Positions 10,025 through 24,415 of a DNA stretch of 64,000 nt are shown piece by piece; position 1 is the first letter of the stretch, and each line of letters opens with the position of its first letter. A program made the translations under genes and the position numbers. This DNA comes from Karalla daura (taxonomy: Eukaryota; Chordata; Actinopteri; Chaetodontiformes; Leiognathidae): the NCBI GenBank assembly GCA_029224185.1, contig CM055191.1, positions 13,258,188 to 13,322,187 on the forward strand, given 5' to 3'. The notes below the pieces were generated by a model. That model had not been told where the DNA came from. It worked only from the letters and a program-made list of their open reading frames with translations, and did not search any database.

Positions 10025-12442
10025 CTGACACACATGGAACACGGTTAATGCCAAGTAGTTAAACAACCTAGTCACACAGCTACGAGGGATTTGTTGAGGT
10101 GAAAGGAATGAGGTAGCACAAATAACAAGTATGTGTACAAAGCATACCTATGCACGCATATGGAGAAAATAAATTCCAGTCAACAGCTGGTAATCAGAAT
10201 ACAGCTACATTGTTGACATTGGTGGTTTAGATGACGGAATTTTATCTATTTGACATGTTTACCAACTGCACAAAATGGCGTCTCGGGTATTGTCTGGTGT
10301 GAGCGACTATTTTGAGGGAAAAAAATGCTGCTGTTATTGCGAAATATATCAAATAATTGTTAACCCCGAAACTGTGTCCTATAGTTGTCATTTTGCAGTA
10401 ATCCAATGTAATTAGAATAATTACTTGGAGAAATGTGACAGATTGGCGTTACAGATCGCATTTCAGGGCGTGTATGTGTTGCTTTTTTTTAATCTGTAGT
10501 GGAAAATATTTTAAAAGTGACCCTGCCAACATTGTTTACGGACAGAAATGTAATTCCGAATGTAATTCCTGCAGCAGAGGTGGAGGTGGAGGTGGTCTCC
10601 AACATTTGGAGTTCAAGTGTTTCCTCCTAACATGTGTCAACAGAGACTGGACTTGAGTTAGACAGGCATGTCGTCCGTGTTGGGAAGTAGTGAAAACTTA
10701 CTGGTAATGTGTAAAAAGCACACATACACACACCCTCTCTCTCTCACACACACACATACACAGACGCACTAAAGAGTGGAAGGCGTGGGCCCAAAGCAAA
10801 CAGTGACTGGTATCATGTATCTGATGTGCATGCGTTGTGTGTGCGCACTTTGATTTCACAACGCGTAAAATGTCACGGAGAGCAGCAGCTGGTTGAAATC
10901 CGCGCAAATCCGGCGAATTTGTCATTATTTATCTTCGAGCGAGGAAGTTATTGAAGCTCAGTCTGGTGCTAAATCAGAGTAAACAAAACGACTTGAATGG
11001 GACGAGGGAGCGTGGATTAGAGTCAAGTGTGTCAACATGCGAGCTGCTGCAAGCTATACTTTAATTGCAGCGTGTGCGTAAAAGTCGCTATTTTGTGTAA
11101 TTAAGCCAGAGAGAGGAGAATTTGCTTTGCTGGGAAACAAGACAAATGCTGGCAGGTTTTGTCATTTTACTTTGGAGTGTATGTGTGCATCCACTTCCAC
11201 TATAGGACACAATTAAAATAATGTGTGTGTCAGTCTATTTACAATCTGAATGGAGTCCCCACGGCTGTATGGAGAGTAAACCTGCTCTAACAGTAGAGTT
11301 AAAAGTCACTCCCATCTGTCTGAATAACGTTACTGTAACACCATAGTCTCTTTTGTATGGATAAAATCGTCTGCAATACGACAATATGTGAATGTAAATG
11401 TATTTTACTGTTTGCTGGGTCGCACACGTGTTATTCTGCGTGTTTTGGGGTGACTTTGGATCGCATCTGTACTTGTATTTACACTTGTGCACTCTCAGCT
11501 TGACTTAGCAGCATTTGTTGTCACACCATGGTCTGTCTTGAGTGTTTCCCTCCCATATGACTGCACCGCAAAACGTACAAATGTGAATGTAAGGAAGTCA
11601 AGTCACTCCAGCTTGCAGGGTTTTATACGAAATGACTTGTAAAGCGGGTTTACATGCAGCTCCTTCCTCTACATGGGGGGAAAAGGAGCATGTTGGAAAT
11701 GTTGGGAGACAAGCTTAAAGCCAAAGTCTTCACGGCCAATTTCAATCCCAAGCACGTGATCTTGCAGTTTATAACATAGTTTTGTTGCAGGGCCCTCCAT
11801 AAACCTTACGTGCATATAAAACAGCATATAAAAAGGCTTTAAGAGCTTCTTACCGCTGCTCTTGCTCTGCCTCTCCTCGCTGTGTCCGGACGAAGAGCGG
11901 GGGCTGCAGCTCTGCTCCCCCGGCGCAGGGCTCCTCTTCCCGGCCTGCTTCTCTGCCGCTGCCGCCTCCGCAGCCACTGCCACCGCCGCCGCTGCTCCCC
12001 CCTGCGCACCGGGCGTCGTGCTCCCCTCCGGGCTGTCGAAGAACTGATCAAAAGCTTGCGGTAGGACGCCGTTCCTGCCCACACCTCCCGGGTAGAGCCC
12101 CGAAGAGCCTGGATGTCCCGCAGCGCCGGATGCGCCCTTCCCCTGGCTCGTCCAGCCGTCCCTGTGCACCATGTCCTCGGTGTAGCAGTGCGTCAGGCTC
12201 CCCCTGCCGTGGTGCCACTTCCCCGACGCGTCTATCCCATAGTCCCTGAACGCCACATCTCTCACGGAGGGGACCTGTGGCAGGGGGGCCGAGGACTGGT
12301 GGTGGTGGTGGTAGGGGTATGTCACAGAGGGGCAGGAGGTCTGGCTCTGGGTTAAATAATGGGGGAGACCCGTGAAGTCGGCGTAGTAAGTGCAGCTCGG
12401 TAAATACATGTTGGAGCCAGAGATGCGCTCATCAAAATCCAT
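9792..12442 (-). CDS. hoxa11b: Hox-A11b homeobox transcription factor
   Basis: Group-11 Hox protein, a nuclear DNA-binding regulator of the middle/distal fin or limb segment and posterior axis. Coding exons: 12442-11854 and 10024-9792, joined in phase 1 (donor AGCG|GTAAGA, acceptor GTCAG|GTGGCC), 273 aa. The N-terminus MDFDERISGSNMYLPSCTYY is the Hox11 signature; VGRNGVLPQAFDQFF at about 121-135 is another group-specific block. An alanine-rich tract lies at about 150-163 and a Ser/Arg-rich linker follows. The homeodomain (about 201-260) carries the group-11 [20 protein letters not shown] core and IWFQNRRMKEKK. The protein ends NPLL, as vertebrate Hoxa11 proteins do. A His run (HHHH, 45-48) sits in the N-terminal region. 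The 'b' assignment is by cluster context. Confidence 0.93.
10025..11853 (-). other. hoxa11b: hoxa11b intron
   Basis: A 1.83 kb intron. It holds a mixed CA/CT microsatellite at about 10726-10765 and, from about 11040 to 11610, copies of the repeat family also found upstream of hoxa11b. No coding potential was seen. Confidence 0.7.
11040..11610 (+). repeat. Copies of the Hox-local repeat family in hoxa11b intron
   Basis: The segment TTTAATTGCAGCGTGTGCG then AAAAGTCGCTATTTTG (11060-11096) matches 13790-13825 almost base for base. Two copies of the downstream module follow: TAACACCATAGTCTCTTTTG then GGATAAAATCGTCTGC (11337-11373), and TCACACCATGGTCTGTCTTG then CCGCAAAACGTACAAATG (11520-11584). 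Each is followed by GTGAATGTAA. Confidence 0.65.
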
Positions 12443-12661
12443 ATTCTGTGCCCCTGGACTTGCTGGAAATTAAAAAGGAAAAAAAAAAGAAAGCGCGTCC
12501 CTCAGAATAATCCTCGCATGGTTTCCTCGGCGCTGCGCTGCTGCAGCCACTTTGAGGCAGAGCTGGAGCAGGAACCCTTAGACGTACAAGCTGACGTGGG
12601 GATCCATCTCTATCCATTCCTGAGGGCCAGAGCCATGTGACCACTGGCACAAAATGACAGA

Positions 12662-12687
12662 TAGCCTACGCCTCGACGTGTAGGCTA
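12662..12687. promoter_or_regulatory. Inverted repeat near putative hoxa11b promoter
   Basis: TAGCCTAC and GTAGGCTA form a perfect 8-bp inverted repeat with a 10-nt spacer, 220 bp upstream of the hoxa11b ATG. A minus-strand TATAAA word (12705-12700) lies immediately upstream of it. A regulatory role is inferred only from position. Confidence 0.3.
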
Positions 12688-13674
12688 CGAGTCAATGAGT
12701 TTATAAAGTAGACCTTTGGCTTCATGGGGAACGGGGAAAAATACTGAGGCTGACTACCTTTTTTTCCCTTTATTGACACATTGAGGCTCCCTTTTTTCCA
12801 AGGAGTTCAGTATTTGAGACCTGGGTTCTCTGTCACTTATAGAGGCTTCTATCCAACCTTATATTCGCTAAATCGCCTCATCACAGGGTGCAACAACCGA
12901 ACATAGTGTCCACTTTAATATCTAATCGCCACTTTCAACTCATTTGACTTATTTAGGCAGTTTAGTCACCAGTTCCCTTTATAAGGGAGACACAGTCACA
13001 GCGGAAAAGTTACAACGCATGGACTCACATTCTCTCCTCTCTATTACTCTAAATTCAGTGATTTTGAAGTTGAAGAGTCCACTGTAGATTGTTCCAAGCC
13101 GAAAATCACGATATATTCTTCCTAGTGAAACGATAAGCTGTTTTAAAGAGAAGATGAAGGAGGAGAATTGCCTTCTGGATAAATACAAACCAGTTCCAAC
13201 ACATGCCAGCAGTTCATTTTAGACTACATACCATAGTAAAAGAACTACACTTTCAGACCCCCCCTTCTTTTTTACACCCAACCCTCACCTTAACCCCCAC
13301 CTTAACCTCTCCTCACACCACATCATATTTTTAGACCAATAAAAGCACATTTAGTCTCATGCGCGTGTCACATAGACTGGCACCGGTCGACCTGTCCGGG
13401 GCCTCCACACGCACACTGCTGAAGCCAGTTGAATGCATTTTGGGTGTTTTCACCTCCGAGCCGACATGGCAGGTATGATGTCTCCCCGGTCTCTGCGTGT
13501 GAATCAAACATAGCCCCAGTGACTATACATAGCCCGATGCACAAGTGGCGCAGCAATGCGAGTCACGCTGCTGTCCAGGGAGGCACTGGGCCAGTTTGGC
13601 AGCCCCTGTGTGCGTGTGTGTGTGTGTGTGTGGGTAGAGGCGTGTGGGGGGTGACATAAAAGACAATAGGCCGC

Positions 13675-13707
<33 letters not shown>

Positions 13708-13712
13708 GAGAC
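13675..13712 (+). repeat. (GA)n microsatellite
   Basis: Pure GA run with one GGGA interruption. A (GT)n run precedes it at 13610-13632. Confidence 0.85.
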
Positions 13713-13779
13713 AGGCTCGGTTATCTCTGCTGCTGCTGCTTCTACTATATTTGGATCATGGAAACACGCGAGCCGCCGC

Positions 13780-14700
13780 ACGCTGCGCTTTAATTGCATC
13801 GCGTGCGTACAAGTCGCTATTTTGCGCAAACATCAGAGCCAAAGAGAGTGCATTCACCTTGTGCACAAAAACAGGGATGATGAGAATTAGAAATGTTGCC
13901 TTGCGTTCTTTGAGGTAACGTTTGTGCCTGCACTTGTACTAGTTCTTCCACTTGGTCACACCATGCGTGTGTAAGTGGATATGATCGTCCGCAAAACGAC
14001 AAAAGGGTGAATGTAAGTGTGCTTTAAACGGTGCAAAATGAATCAAATGTGCTGGGATAAGAGTTAAAAGCTGCACTCGTGTTATTTTGCATGTTTTGAG
14101 GTAATTCTAGAAGACCTTTGTGCATGCCCTTGTACTAGCACTTAGACTTCTGAACTCTCGTTTGGTCTGAATAATTCTTAGCAGTATTTACTGTCACACC
14201 GTGGTCTCCTTTATCCATTTTGAGGCTATGAAAACGTCTGCAAAACGACTTAATCTGAATGTATGAGTATTTTGGCTGGTGAAAAATCAGAAAATATAAT
14301 GGAATGCGAAATGGAGGCCGCATACGCCTGTTGTGTTGCATGTTTCGGGTTGTATTCGTGCCTGCACTTGTACAAGTACTAGTGGGCAGCATTTTATTGT
14401 CACTATGGTCTCTTCGGAATGTTTTTCTCCTGCATAAGTGGATAAAGGCGTGTGCAAATTGACTAAATGTGTGAGTGCAAAGTGTATTTTCCGGAGGGTC
14501 TCCGGCCTCTACAGAGCTGTGGACACGGCTTGTTCCCCCCCCCCCCACACACACACACACACATACACACTCCAATCCATTTTCATTTGTCATCACTGCT
14601 CGGTAAGTGGACACATGTGTCACATATCACTAATCCGGTTATGCGGCCATTTTAGCATCGAGTCCAAATTCGCTTTTCATGCATCAGAGCCAGTGAATTT
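13780..14700 (+). repeat. Diverged tandem array of the Hox-local repeat family
   Basis: About three same-orientation copies upstream of hoxa11b. Diagnostic words recur: CACTTGTACTAG / CCTTGTACTAG / CACTTGTACAAG at about 13935, 14130 and 14365; TCACACCATG / TCACACCGTGGTCTCC / TCACTATGGTCTCT at about 13957, 14192 and 14400; and ATCGTCCGCAAAACGAC / AACGTCTGCAAAACGAC / GGCGTGTGCAAATTGAC at about 13984, 14232 and 14447. Units are roughly 200-250 bp. The leading segment recurs at about 14650-14695 (CATCAGAGCCAGTGAATTTG). Confidence 0.65.
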
Positions 14701-17013
14701 GTCGTGTGCAGGGACAGATTAGGAGACTGTATTTCATCCTGCCCAGGTGGCTTTGGCTAGCTCACTCGGAGCTCTGCAGAAACTAATCTGAGATGGAGGG
14801 TAAATTAGAGAAGAGTTTCCACCTCCTTTTCTTAATATTCCGGCGTCAGTTTTCTTTTTGCGCCAGTGGCGCACAGCTCGGGCTGAGGCCCAGTGCGTCT
14901 CGGTATTTCCTCTCATTTTCAGTTCATTTCAGTTTTACTCAAAGTGCCAAATCATAACAATGTTACCTCAAGATGCATGATATTAAAGCTGCTCTGTATT
15001 GAACGCTTTATTAAAAAGAAAAAAACACACACACAAAGAAAGCCCAACAAATCCCGCATACATTTCAGTAATAAAAACATCTTCGATCACACAAAAAAGA
15101 TAATGCGTTACACGGTTCAACACAAGTCAGTGAGTGTGATTTTTATAGTTTTGTGCATTCGTTTACTTGTGTTTTTTTCATCATGGGCGATAAGCTTGAG
15201 GGCTGTGTCCAAACCTTGACCTCCAGCCTGGAATCATGGTCAACAAACAAAAGCAGGAAAATATTTAATTCTGACTTATTTGCTTTTATTTCCATTTTAT
15301 TTTCGTGTCCATAAAGTGTCCATGAATCCAAATAGAAGGTATTCGAGAAGAACGAACACAATGTTTCTAACGGTGACATAAATAGGGGAAAGAGTTCCTT
15401 CAGCAAGTATAAGTTATAAAACACATGGAGATGGAGCAGAGAGAGGTGGGTGTGTAAAATAAAAGCTGAAAAGTTGTCTTGATTTCTCTGAGTTCTGCTT
15501 GGACGAAGTTCAACTCCTGCTGGAATCTGCGCAAAAATGTTCAAGTTGAGATTCAAAGCCTGATTGTCCAGTCTCTGCGTGTGTGTGTCTGAAATGTTTT
15601 TCACTTCACAAATCAGACAGAATTTACAACCTGTGACTGAGAACCTGGAACAATACCATCTGAAAAGTTGAATCATTCATGTGATACCGCAGATACAGAA
15701 AAAGTTACAAAATATGTAGTTTGTTGCGTGATTAAAGCAGATATATCAACCAACCTGTATCGACTGTTGTTGTTTTGCATTATGCTGCTTTTCTGATGAA
15801 AAATAATGGAGATGCTACAAAACAATGCGACATTTTTAAGTATTAAAACAAATCTCCATCTCTTATAACATTAGTGATGATCTTGAAGTTTTTATAAAAC
15901 AGAGCCAAAGTGGTTAAGCCATCAAAATAATGTCTCATTTACTTTCGTTGCAAAATATGTTCTAAATGCCTCATGTCTTATTTCTTATTTAAAGAAAAGT
16001 GACTGAAAGACGAGGTTTGGACAGAATTTTTTACTCTGAGGGTTTTGCTGACCAGGCACTAGGAAAAAACTAAATATGAAAACGATGGAATAACTCAGTC
16101 TGGACACTGAACACTCTCTGGACCCAGGCAGACGTGCTTTACTTTAGCTGCCAACAAGGCGTAAAAAGACACTGAAGAAGTTGGAGGACGCAGACAGAGG
16201 GGCCGGATGTGCTGGACTATTGTGTGTTTTACGGCTGAAGCTGCTGTAAAACACTTGAGAAGCTAATAAAATCCATCACACTACCTGTCTGAGTGTCTGC
16301 ACTTTCTACTGGAATAGCGTCCATGACTGTCAGTACTGTCTGTCAGCGTCCTGACGGAAACGCAGTTTTTGTTCAATCAAACCTGAGACTGTGCACTAAT
16401 GTCTGACGAGCAGAAGAAAATTACTTTCAAATTGGATAATTTTGTAACCACACACACACTCACACACACTCACAGAAAAGATACAAGTAAAGATATTTAA
16501 GTAAAGATATTTGCCTTTTTCACTTTACTTCGCACGCCTCCTCTCCATCATTTCTGTTGTAATTGAGCACATTACTATTGCTACTAGGCTCTATTTGTCA
16601 GCCATGTTGCAGGAGTCAGGCCCTTCATACATACGGGGCTTTTTGCAGAGAGGCGCATTAACCTGTGCGGCTGTTAGGGGGAGCAGTGGCACCGAGGAGC
16701 GGTCCCTGAACGCACCACCTCCATCTTCACACAAGGTGGGAGCGTCCAGTTCTGAAGTACATATAAGGCCAGAAAATAATGAAAGCTTACATTAAAAGCA
16801 AAACTACATTTGGCATAGTGCAGTATGTTAGACAAGAATGACTGAGTGACATTTGAGAGTCCACAGTCACAGAGATTCACAGTAAATGATGACAACTAGA
16901 ATGAGGGAATATATGAGAGCGGCCATTAAAGAGACCAGCAACTGGACCAACAACTCTGAAATCAGCAGATTATATTGGTAGCGTTGCAGTATTTGGCACC
17001 CACCAAGTGCCAA

Positions 17014-17053
<40 letters not shown>

Positions 17054-19131
17054 GCCATTGCCACGACCAGTCACACGCCTTCACTGTTTAATCGTGAACG
17101 AAAATACTCTGTCTCAATGTGGGTTTTTTTGTAAGTTTGACGTTTAATGTTAACATGTTTGACTCTTTCCCGCATTTACGCGAATGATGAGACATTCATA
17201 TCACGTTTAATACCGCAATGACAATAAAACTCAGTATTACATTACAACTGAAATGGTAAAAGTGTCAATACTGACAAGTGAACGAGGCAAGATTTGTGCG
17301 TCACAGCTGCGGATTAGTTGGCACATCCTACCCCAGACAGATTTTCGTCTCTCTGTGGTTTTCAGGATTTTGTTCCAGAGTGAGATGAACACAAAAGACA
17401 CAGACAATGTTTCCTGGAAAAAGAAGAAGTTTAAACGAATACAACAGGCGACACATTTTATATTTCTGTATTTTCATTTTGAACCGATAATTGAATCATG
17501 AAACGTCCGAGGCGTTGCAGATGCAATCGAATTAAACTGAGTGACACTGAACTATCACACCCAGCAAATAAAACTCGCTGAATAAACATAATAAATAATA
17601 AAGAATACGCTTACATTAATAATAAAAAAAAGAAATCACATGAATGGAATACTACTAGACAGATGTTTCCTCTGTTCTCATTATCCAACACATTTTTACA
17701 TTTATGAAAGCAAAAAAATATATATCTCCACTATAAACACATGCCTCCATGTGAATATATCCATGTGAGTATAGTAATGTGATTTTGTGCTCTATCTCCT
17801 CTACTTCATCTGATCTCTGTCCAACTTGTCAAAAGCCTAACATGCTACTCTTTGTGCCTCTTAAGTGCTAATAAAACATCCTATTAAGGCTGAATAATTT
17901 CAGCATGTGTTTTAAATTCTTACCTCCGTTTCCAACTGGAAGGACTTCATAGTATTAACGTTATGAAAGGAAATTCATCAAATACTACACAGTCCAGCCA
18001 CAGTGGAGGCCGGATAGTCCTGTACTGACACAGCTCCACCACAAGATGGCAATGCAACCTCTAAATGTCAGACAGGCAGTGGAGGCTGAGACCCTCTCTC
18101 TCTCCCTCTCTCTCCCTCTCTCTCTCTTTCTAGGCCTGCCATGCAAAGACCAGCACTGCAGGCCAAGTGTCATTTAACACGAAATAAAGGTGTAACAGCT
18201 TGACGCGACTCCGTCTGCATAATTTAAACGGTAAAATGCACATAAATATGAACGAAAATGACGAGATAAGAAGGTGTCTCTCAAATATTTATTGTAAAAA
18301 AAACGAGTTATTGCAGTCAGAAAAAAATAGGGAATAGATATGTTGCAGTCGGTATTTACATGTTTAAATATGTCTACATTTATACGTCTCTGCAACAGCA
18401 ACAACACCTTTAAAAATAAATCCCGCTGTGTAGTTCAGCTTAATTCTAAGAGAAGACCCTGTGTACACGCAAAAACAAAAAGACAGTGACACTGACAAGG
18501 TGTAGTGGAGAGACTGTTCTGGAAAAAATGCTGGGAGATTGTCTCACAGATGGAGGCTTATTTTAAAAGCCTGTTTTCAAGCGTCCAGGCTTTAAGGGCT
18601 GATTTATTTATTTCATAATATTAACAATAAAAAAAAGAAATTATACACCCAGAGAGTGTTTCGTCCTGCTCCTCCTGGTGCGTATTTATGGAGGGTTTTG
18701 TTCCCTTCGTTGAAAATAAATGCCCTACAACATCATTTAAGACTAATTTTCTGCGTCTTTCCATTTGTTTAACGAAGGGATACAGTTTATCCAGCGGTAC
18801 ATCAAATTAATTGATGCACGCATGGGAAAAAAACAACAAAACAAAAAGCAAGAGCACGTCTGAGGGGCTTCCTCCTGCCTCCGGGGCTCAGAGTCTGATT
18901 ATCTGGCGAATATCTGCAGGATCCCAAACCATTTCCGAGCATTGCTGTCAACAACAGGCCGCCTCGACTGGTTCCAATTAAAATGCGAGGAAGGAAACGT
19001 GGAGGTGCAAACCCGGAGCAGACGCAGGCACCGCTCACATCATGTAATAAATTATGGCACAGTTTTTTTTAGTTGTTTGTTTGTTTGTTTGTTTGTTTGC
19101 TTTGGACTTGAAGGCGCATCCAGGTCCTCCG

Positions 19132-21173
<2,042 letters not shown>

Positions 21174-22577
21174 AGCATGGCCCACATGGAGATGGAGATG
21201 GAGATAGAGGCGACCAGCAGCTCTTTTTCTCAACCCCCTTCTTTGACTGAGCTGAGCCCAGACAGGGACTCGGTGCAGAGTGCACGAAGATCGCGAGGTT
21301 ATTGGCCAGGGCCAAACACGTGATATGCAAAGGAGACGATAAACGCGTTGGACACATCAGATAATGCGCATCAAGCGCTCCGTGGGTGCAGATGTGGCTG
21401 CGCGTCAGGAAATCCTCGTCGTCCAAATGTTGACAAGGTGTGGAGGCGTTTTCTAGTCCGGAAGTGATGGGGAGACAAATATAACACCTTTATTGTGACA
21501 TACACACTGTGTACAGACCTATATTTGTATTTAAACCGGAATGGATGCATCATTACGCATGGTATTGTGGTTGCTCGGGTTCTTAATTTCTGCAAAGAAA
21601 CAAAATCAGGTCGCACCTTTAAGTTTGAAATATTATGTCTGGCTTCATATCTGCTTCATATATTTTATCCGTTGCCAATAGTTTGCTCATAGGTGCTCAC
21701 GGGTTTGTCTGTTTAGACATGCTTAATAAAGAGTTTTGCGCTGAGCATTCTGACGTGGCGTGTTAGATAAGGCTGAATTGTTTTTGGATATCTGAAGATT
21801 GAGGGCGTTTATTGTGCTTTTTGTGCAACTTTTTCAGACACTTTTGTAAAATAGCGACTGTGGCTGAGTGAAATGTGAGAGTCTGCAGATTACACAGGGA
21901 CATCAGATGGCAACTGGAATAAAGGAATAGAGAACGCACCAACAATGAAAGCACAGCGACATTTTATCCTTGGATTTAGTGTCTGTTTGCTCCAGAGGAG
22001 GCGATAACACACCATCTTTAGGCACGGGGGATTTTTGTAAAAATCTCAAAATAAAATAGCGTAGGCCGAACCCTCATGGACACTACCTCGAACGAATATT
22101 ATGCACATAATCAATTTCACATTTCACACCACAGCAAGTATAAATCCAGAGCGCCGAGAGCAGCGCAGTATAAAGTCGTGACACATTTGGCTGCGCTCGG
22201 CCTGCTGATGTTTGGACGCGGCTGGAGGCCAAGGTCAAGTTGAAAGTTGCAGCCTGGAGAAGGAAAAATCCGCTCCCAGCACCAGGATATGGCGCAAAGT
22301 GGACGCAGTGCGTTGCGTTTTGGGATCAGTTGCGTTTATGGTCCCCTCGGTTATTTGATTTGACTATGTATCGACCACGGGAAGGTAAATAACTGGATCA
22401 GAATTTCAAGAAAGCTTATTTTATCTCTCTACAAGAATAAAAAGCAGTGAGTAATTCAGATAAACTTTCAGATTCAGATGCACTTTACTGACCCCCCTGG
22501 TAAATTCCTGTTGGGAAATTACAAATTGGAGAATAAAAATAATCATGGCTGTATTCATCCCACCTTCGGCTGCACAG

Positions 22578-22580
<3 letters not shown>

Positions 22581-22615
<35 letters not shown>

Positions 22616-22661
22616 ACACACACACACACACACGGAGAAAGGAAAAACAAAATGTTGCAAA

Positions 22662-22724
<63 letters not shown>
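22581..22724. repeat. (CA)n and (TG)n tracts facing each other
   Basis: About 26 CA units at 22581-22633 are followed, after 30 bp, by about 31 TG units at 22663-22724. As complementary arms they could form a long imperfect hairpin. Confidence 0.9.
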
Positions 22725-22725
<1 letters not shown>

Positions 22726-23637
22726 AGCTGAGACACTCAGCTGCGTGGTGCTGGCTACATCCTGGCAAGGTTGACTGTTGTTTTCCATTTCTAAGGTGAG
22801 ACCACAGACGCAGGGAAATGTTTTCCTCACTTCAACTCGAGCACTTCTATTTTTTATTATTATTTTTAATAGAGTTTTCCCACCTTTTGAGGCTGTAAAT
22901 CTTTATGGCCCGAGTTCATGGCTCGTAGGCAAAAAGGCGAGCAGTGGTTTCTGGGATTCAGGAAAAAAGCATAATGTTTTATGTCAGTGACTACTTCACG
23001 TCTCATTTCTGCCTTTATTGCACTGTCACGATAAGTGAATCTGGATTAATCGGGTTTTATTTACTGCTGTGGTCCGACTGCATTCGGGATCGAGAGTAAA
23101 AAAATACCGTTCTCCAAAAAATACTTAACTCCAATGAGACAAACAAATATAGAAACACACAAATACACACACACACACACGAAAACATCACAGTTTGGCA
23201 CTCGGTAGTAATAATGTTGATAAGTCATTTGTCCATTGACGTTGAATTCATTTAAATTGACGTGAAAACACTAACTAGGAAGATATGCCATCTGTGTATA
23301 TAAAAAAAAGAAAAACATGTTACATTTTGGTTCCATTGTTTTCATATCTATAATGGATCGATGTTGTGAAATTGTAAAACAAGGCTGGGTACGATTAAAA
23401 AACACGACGTTTTTGTATGTTGACAGTTCATCACAGCGAATTAATAGATTTTGACGCGTTTAGGATTCAGGTTGTATTTCGGTAACGTGGAAAAAAAACG
23501 CGTTGGATCGGATCGTGAGTACGTGTGCACTGCAAATAATAGTAAGGAAACAACAAAGAAGCCTATGCATGTCACAAATACATACCACAGTTGGTGTACA
23601 CATAGTATGGTATGTGTACACGCGCGTGGAACCGACG

Positions 23638-23640
<3 letters not shown>

Positions 23641-23711
<71 letters not shown>
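23641..23711 (+). repeat. (TA)27 followed by (CA)n
   Basis: Compound microsatellite between hoxa13b and hibadhb. Confidence 0.95.
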
Positions 23712-23712
<1 letters not shown>

Positions 23713-24409
23713 TACGCACGCGATTGAGGAAAAAGGGTAGCGAGTTGAAAGTGTGTGTCGGAGGGGCAGATGACGGCGTGTGTGTGTGTGTGTGCGTGTG
23801 TCGGAGGCCTCAGAGCAAAGCGCAGATCTGTTTGCGGTGCCCATCAACTAGATGACACCGCAGCTCTCACGCTTCAGAGCATAATGGACTTTTTATGGGT
23901 TTGTCTTGTGATCGCATGACCTCTGCCACCTCGCCTCCTCCTCAGACCAGATCAGACACACACACACCGCCCGGCTCATCCGGCCTGAACAGGCACAGAA
24001 AACAAGCCCACCCCACCAGATCAGGGTGACTGACTGATACTGCCCAGACCAGATATTACATACACTGGGAGTCTTATCAGAGGTGTTTCTCCCTACACTG
24101 GAGTTCCTTGAGGGAGACGCTTGCTCCACGTGTTACTGGAGCCACTGAGCCCGGAGATGTAAATGAGAACATTTGGGAGTTATTTAACTGAGGAGTGATG
24201 GGAGGGAAACCAGAGGCTTCTTGAGTCCAAGGAGCCATTTTCATCAGCAGTGGAGTTACTTTGCTGTTCAGCTCCATTTATGTCCAAGTTTATGCAGCCA
24301 CCGAGTCTGAGGCAGTTACTCCAACAGGGCAGAGGATCAAATTAAACTCCAGGTCCAGACACAGTGAAGTGGGCACTTATTTGTCACACTGATTGACATC
24401 ACTTTTCTT

Positions 24410-24415
24410 TTTATT
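24410..24415 (-). terminator. hibadhb: Candidate poly(A) signal of hibadhb
   Basis: AATAAA on the minus strand about 580 nt after the hibadhb stop. No closer AATAAA was seen. Confidence 0.35.

Larger units (their letters stand above)
12443..19131. other. hoxa11b-hoxa13b intergenic region
   Basis: 6.7 kb without a supportable gene. It includes the hoxa11b promoter flank (12443-12710), repeat-family copies at 13780-14700, GT and GA microsatellites at 13610-13632 and 13675-13712, a C-run/CA tract at 14536-14570, (GT)n at 17015-17051, (CT)n at 18093-18130, and AT-rich sequence that probably includes the hoxa13b 3' UTR to the right of about 18.3 kb. Confidence 0.55.

Noticed and set aside
12432..12650. 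Out-of-frame ORF overlapping the hoxa11b start (MPVVTWLWPSGM...)
   Set aside because: It might act as an overlapping upstream ORF, but the transcription start is unknown and a TATA-like word lies only just upstream; not enough support.
22478..22830. Open frames of HTHTHT and VCVCVC
   Set aside because: Translations of CA/GT microsatellites.
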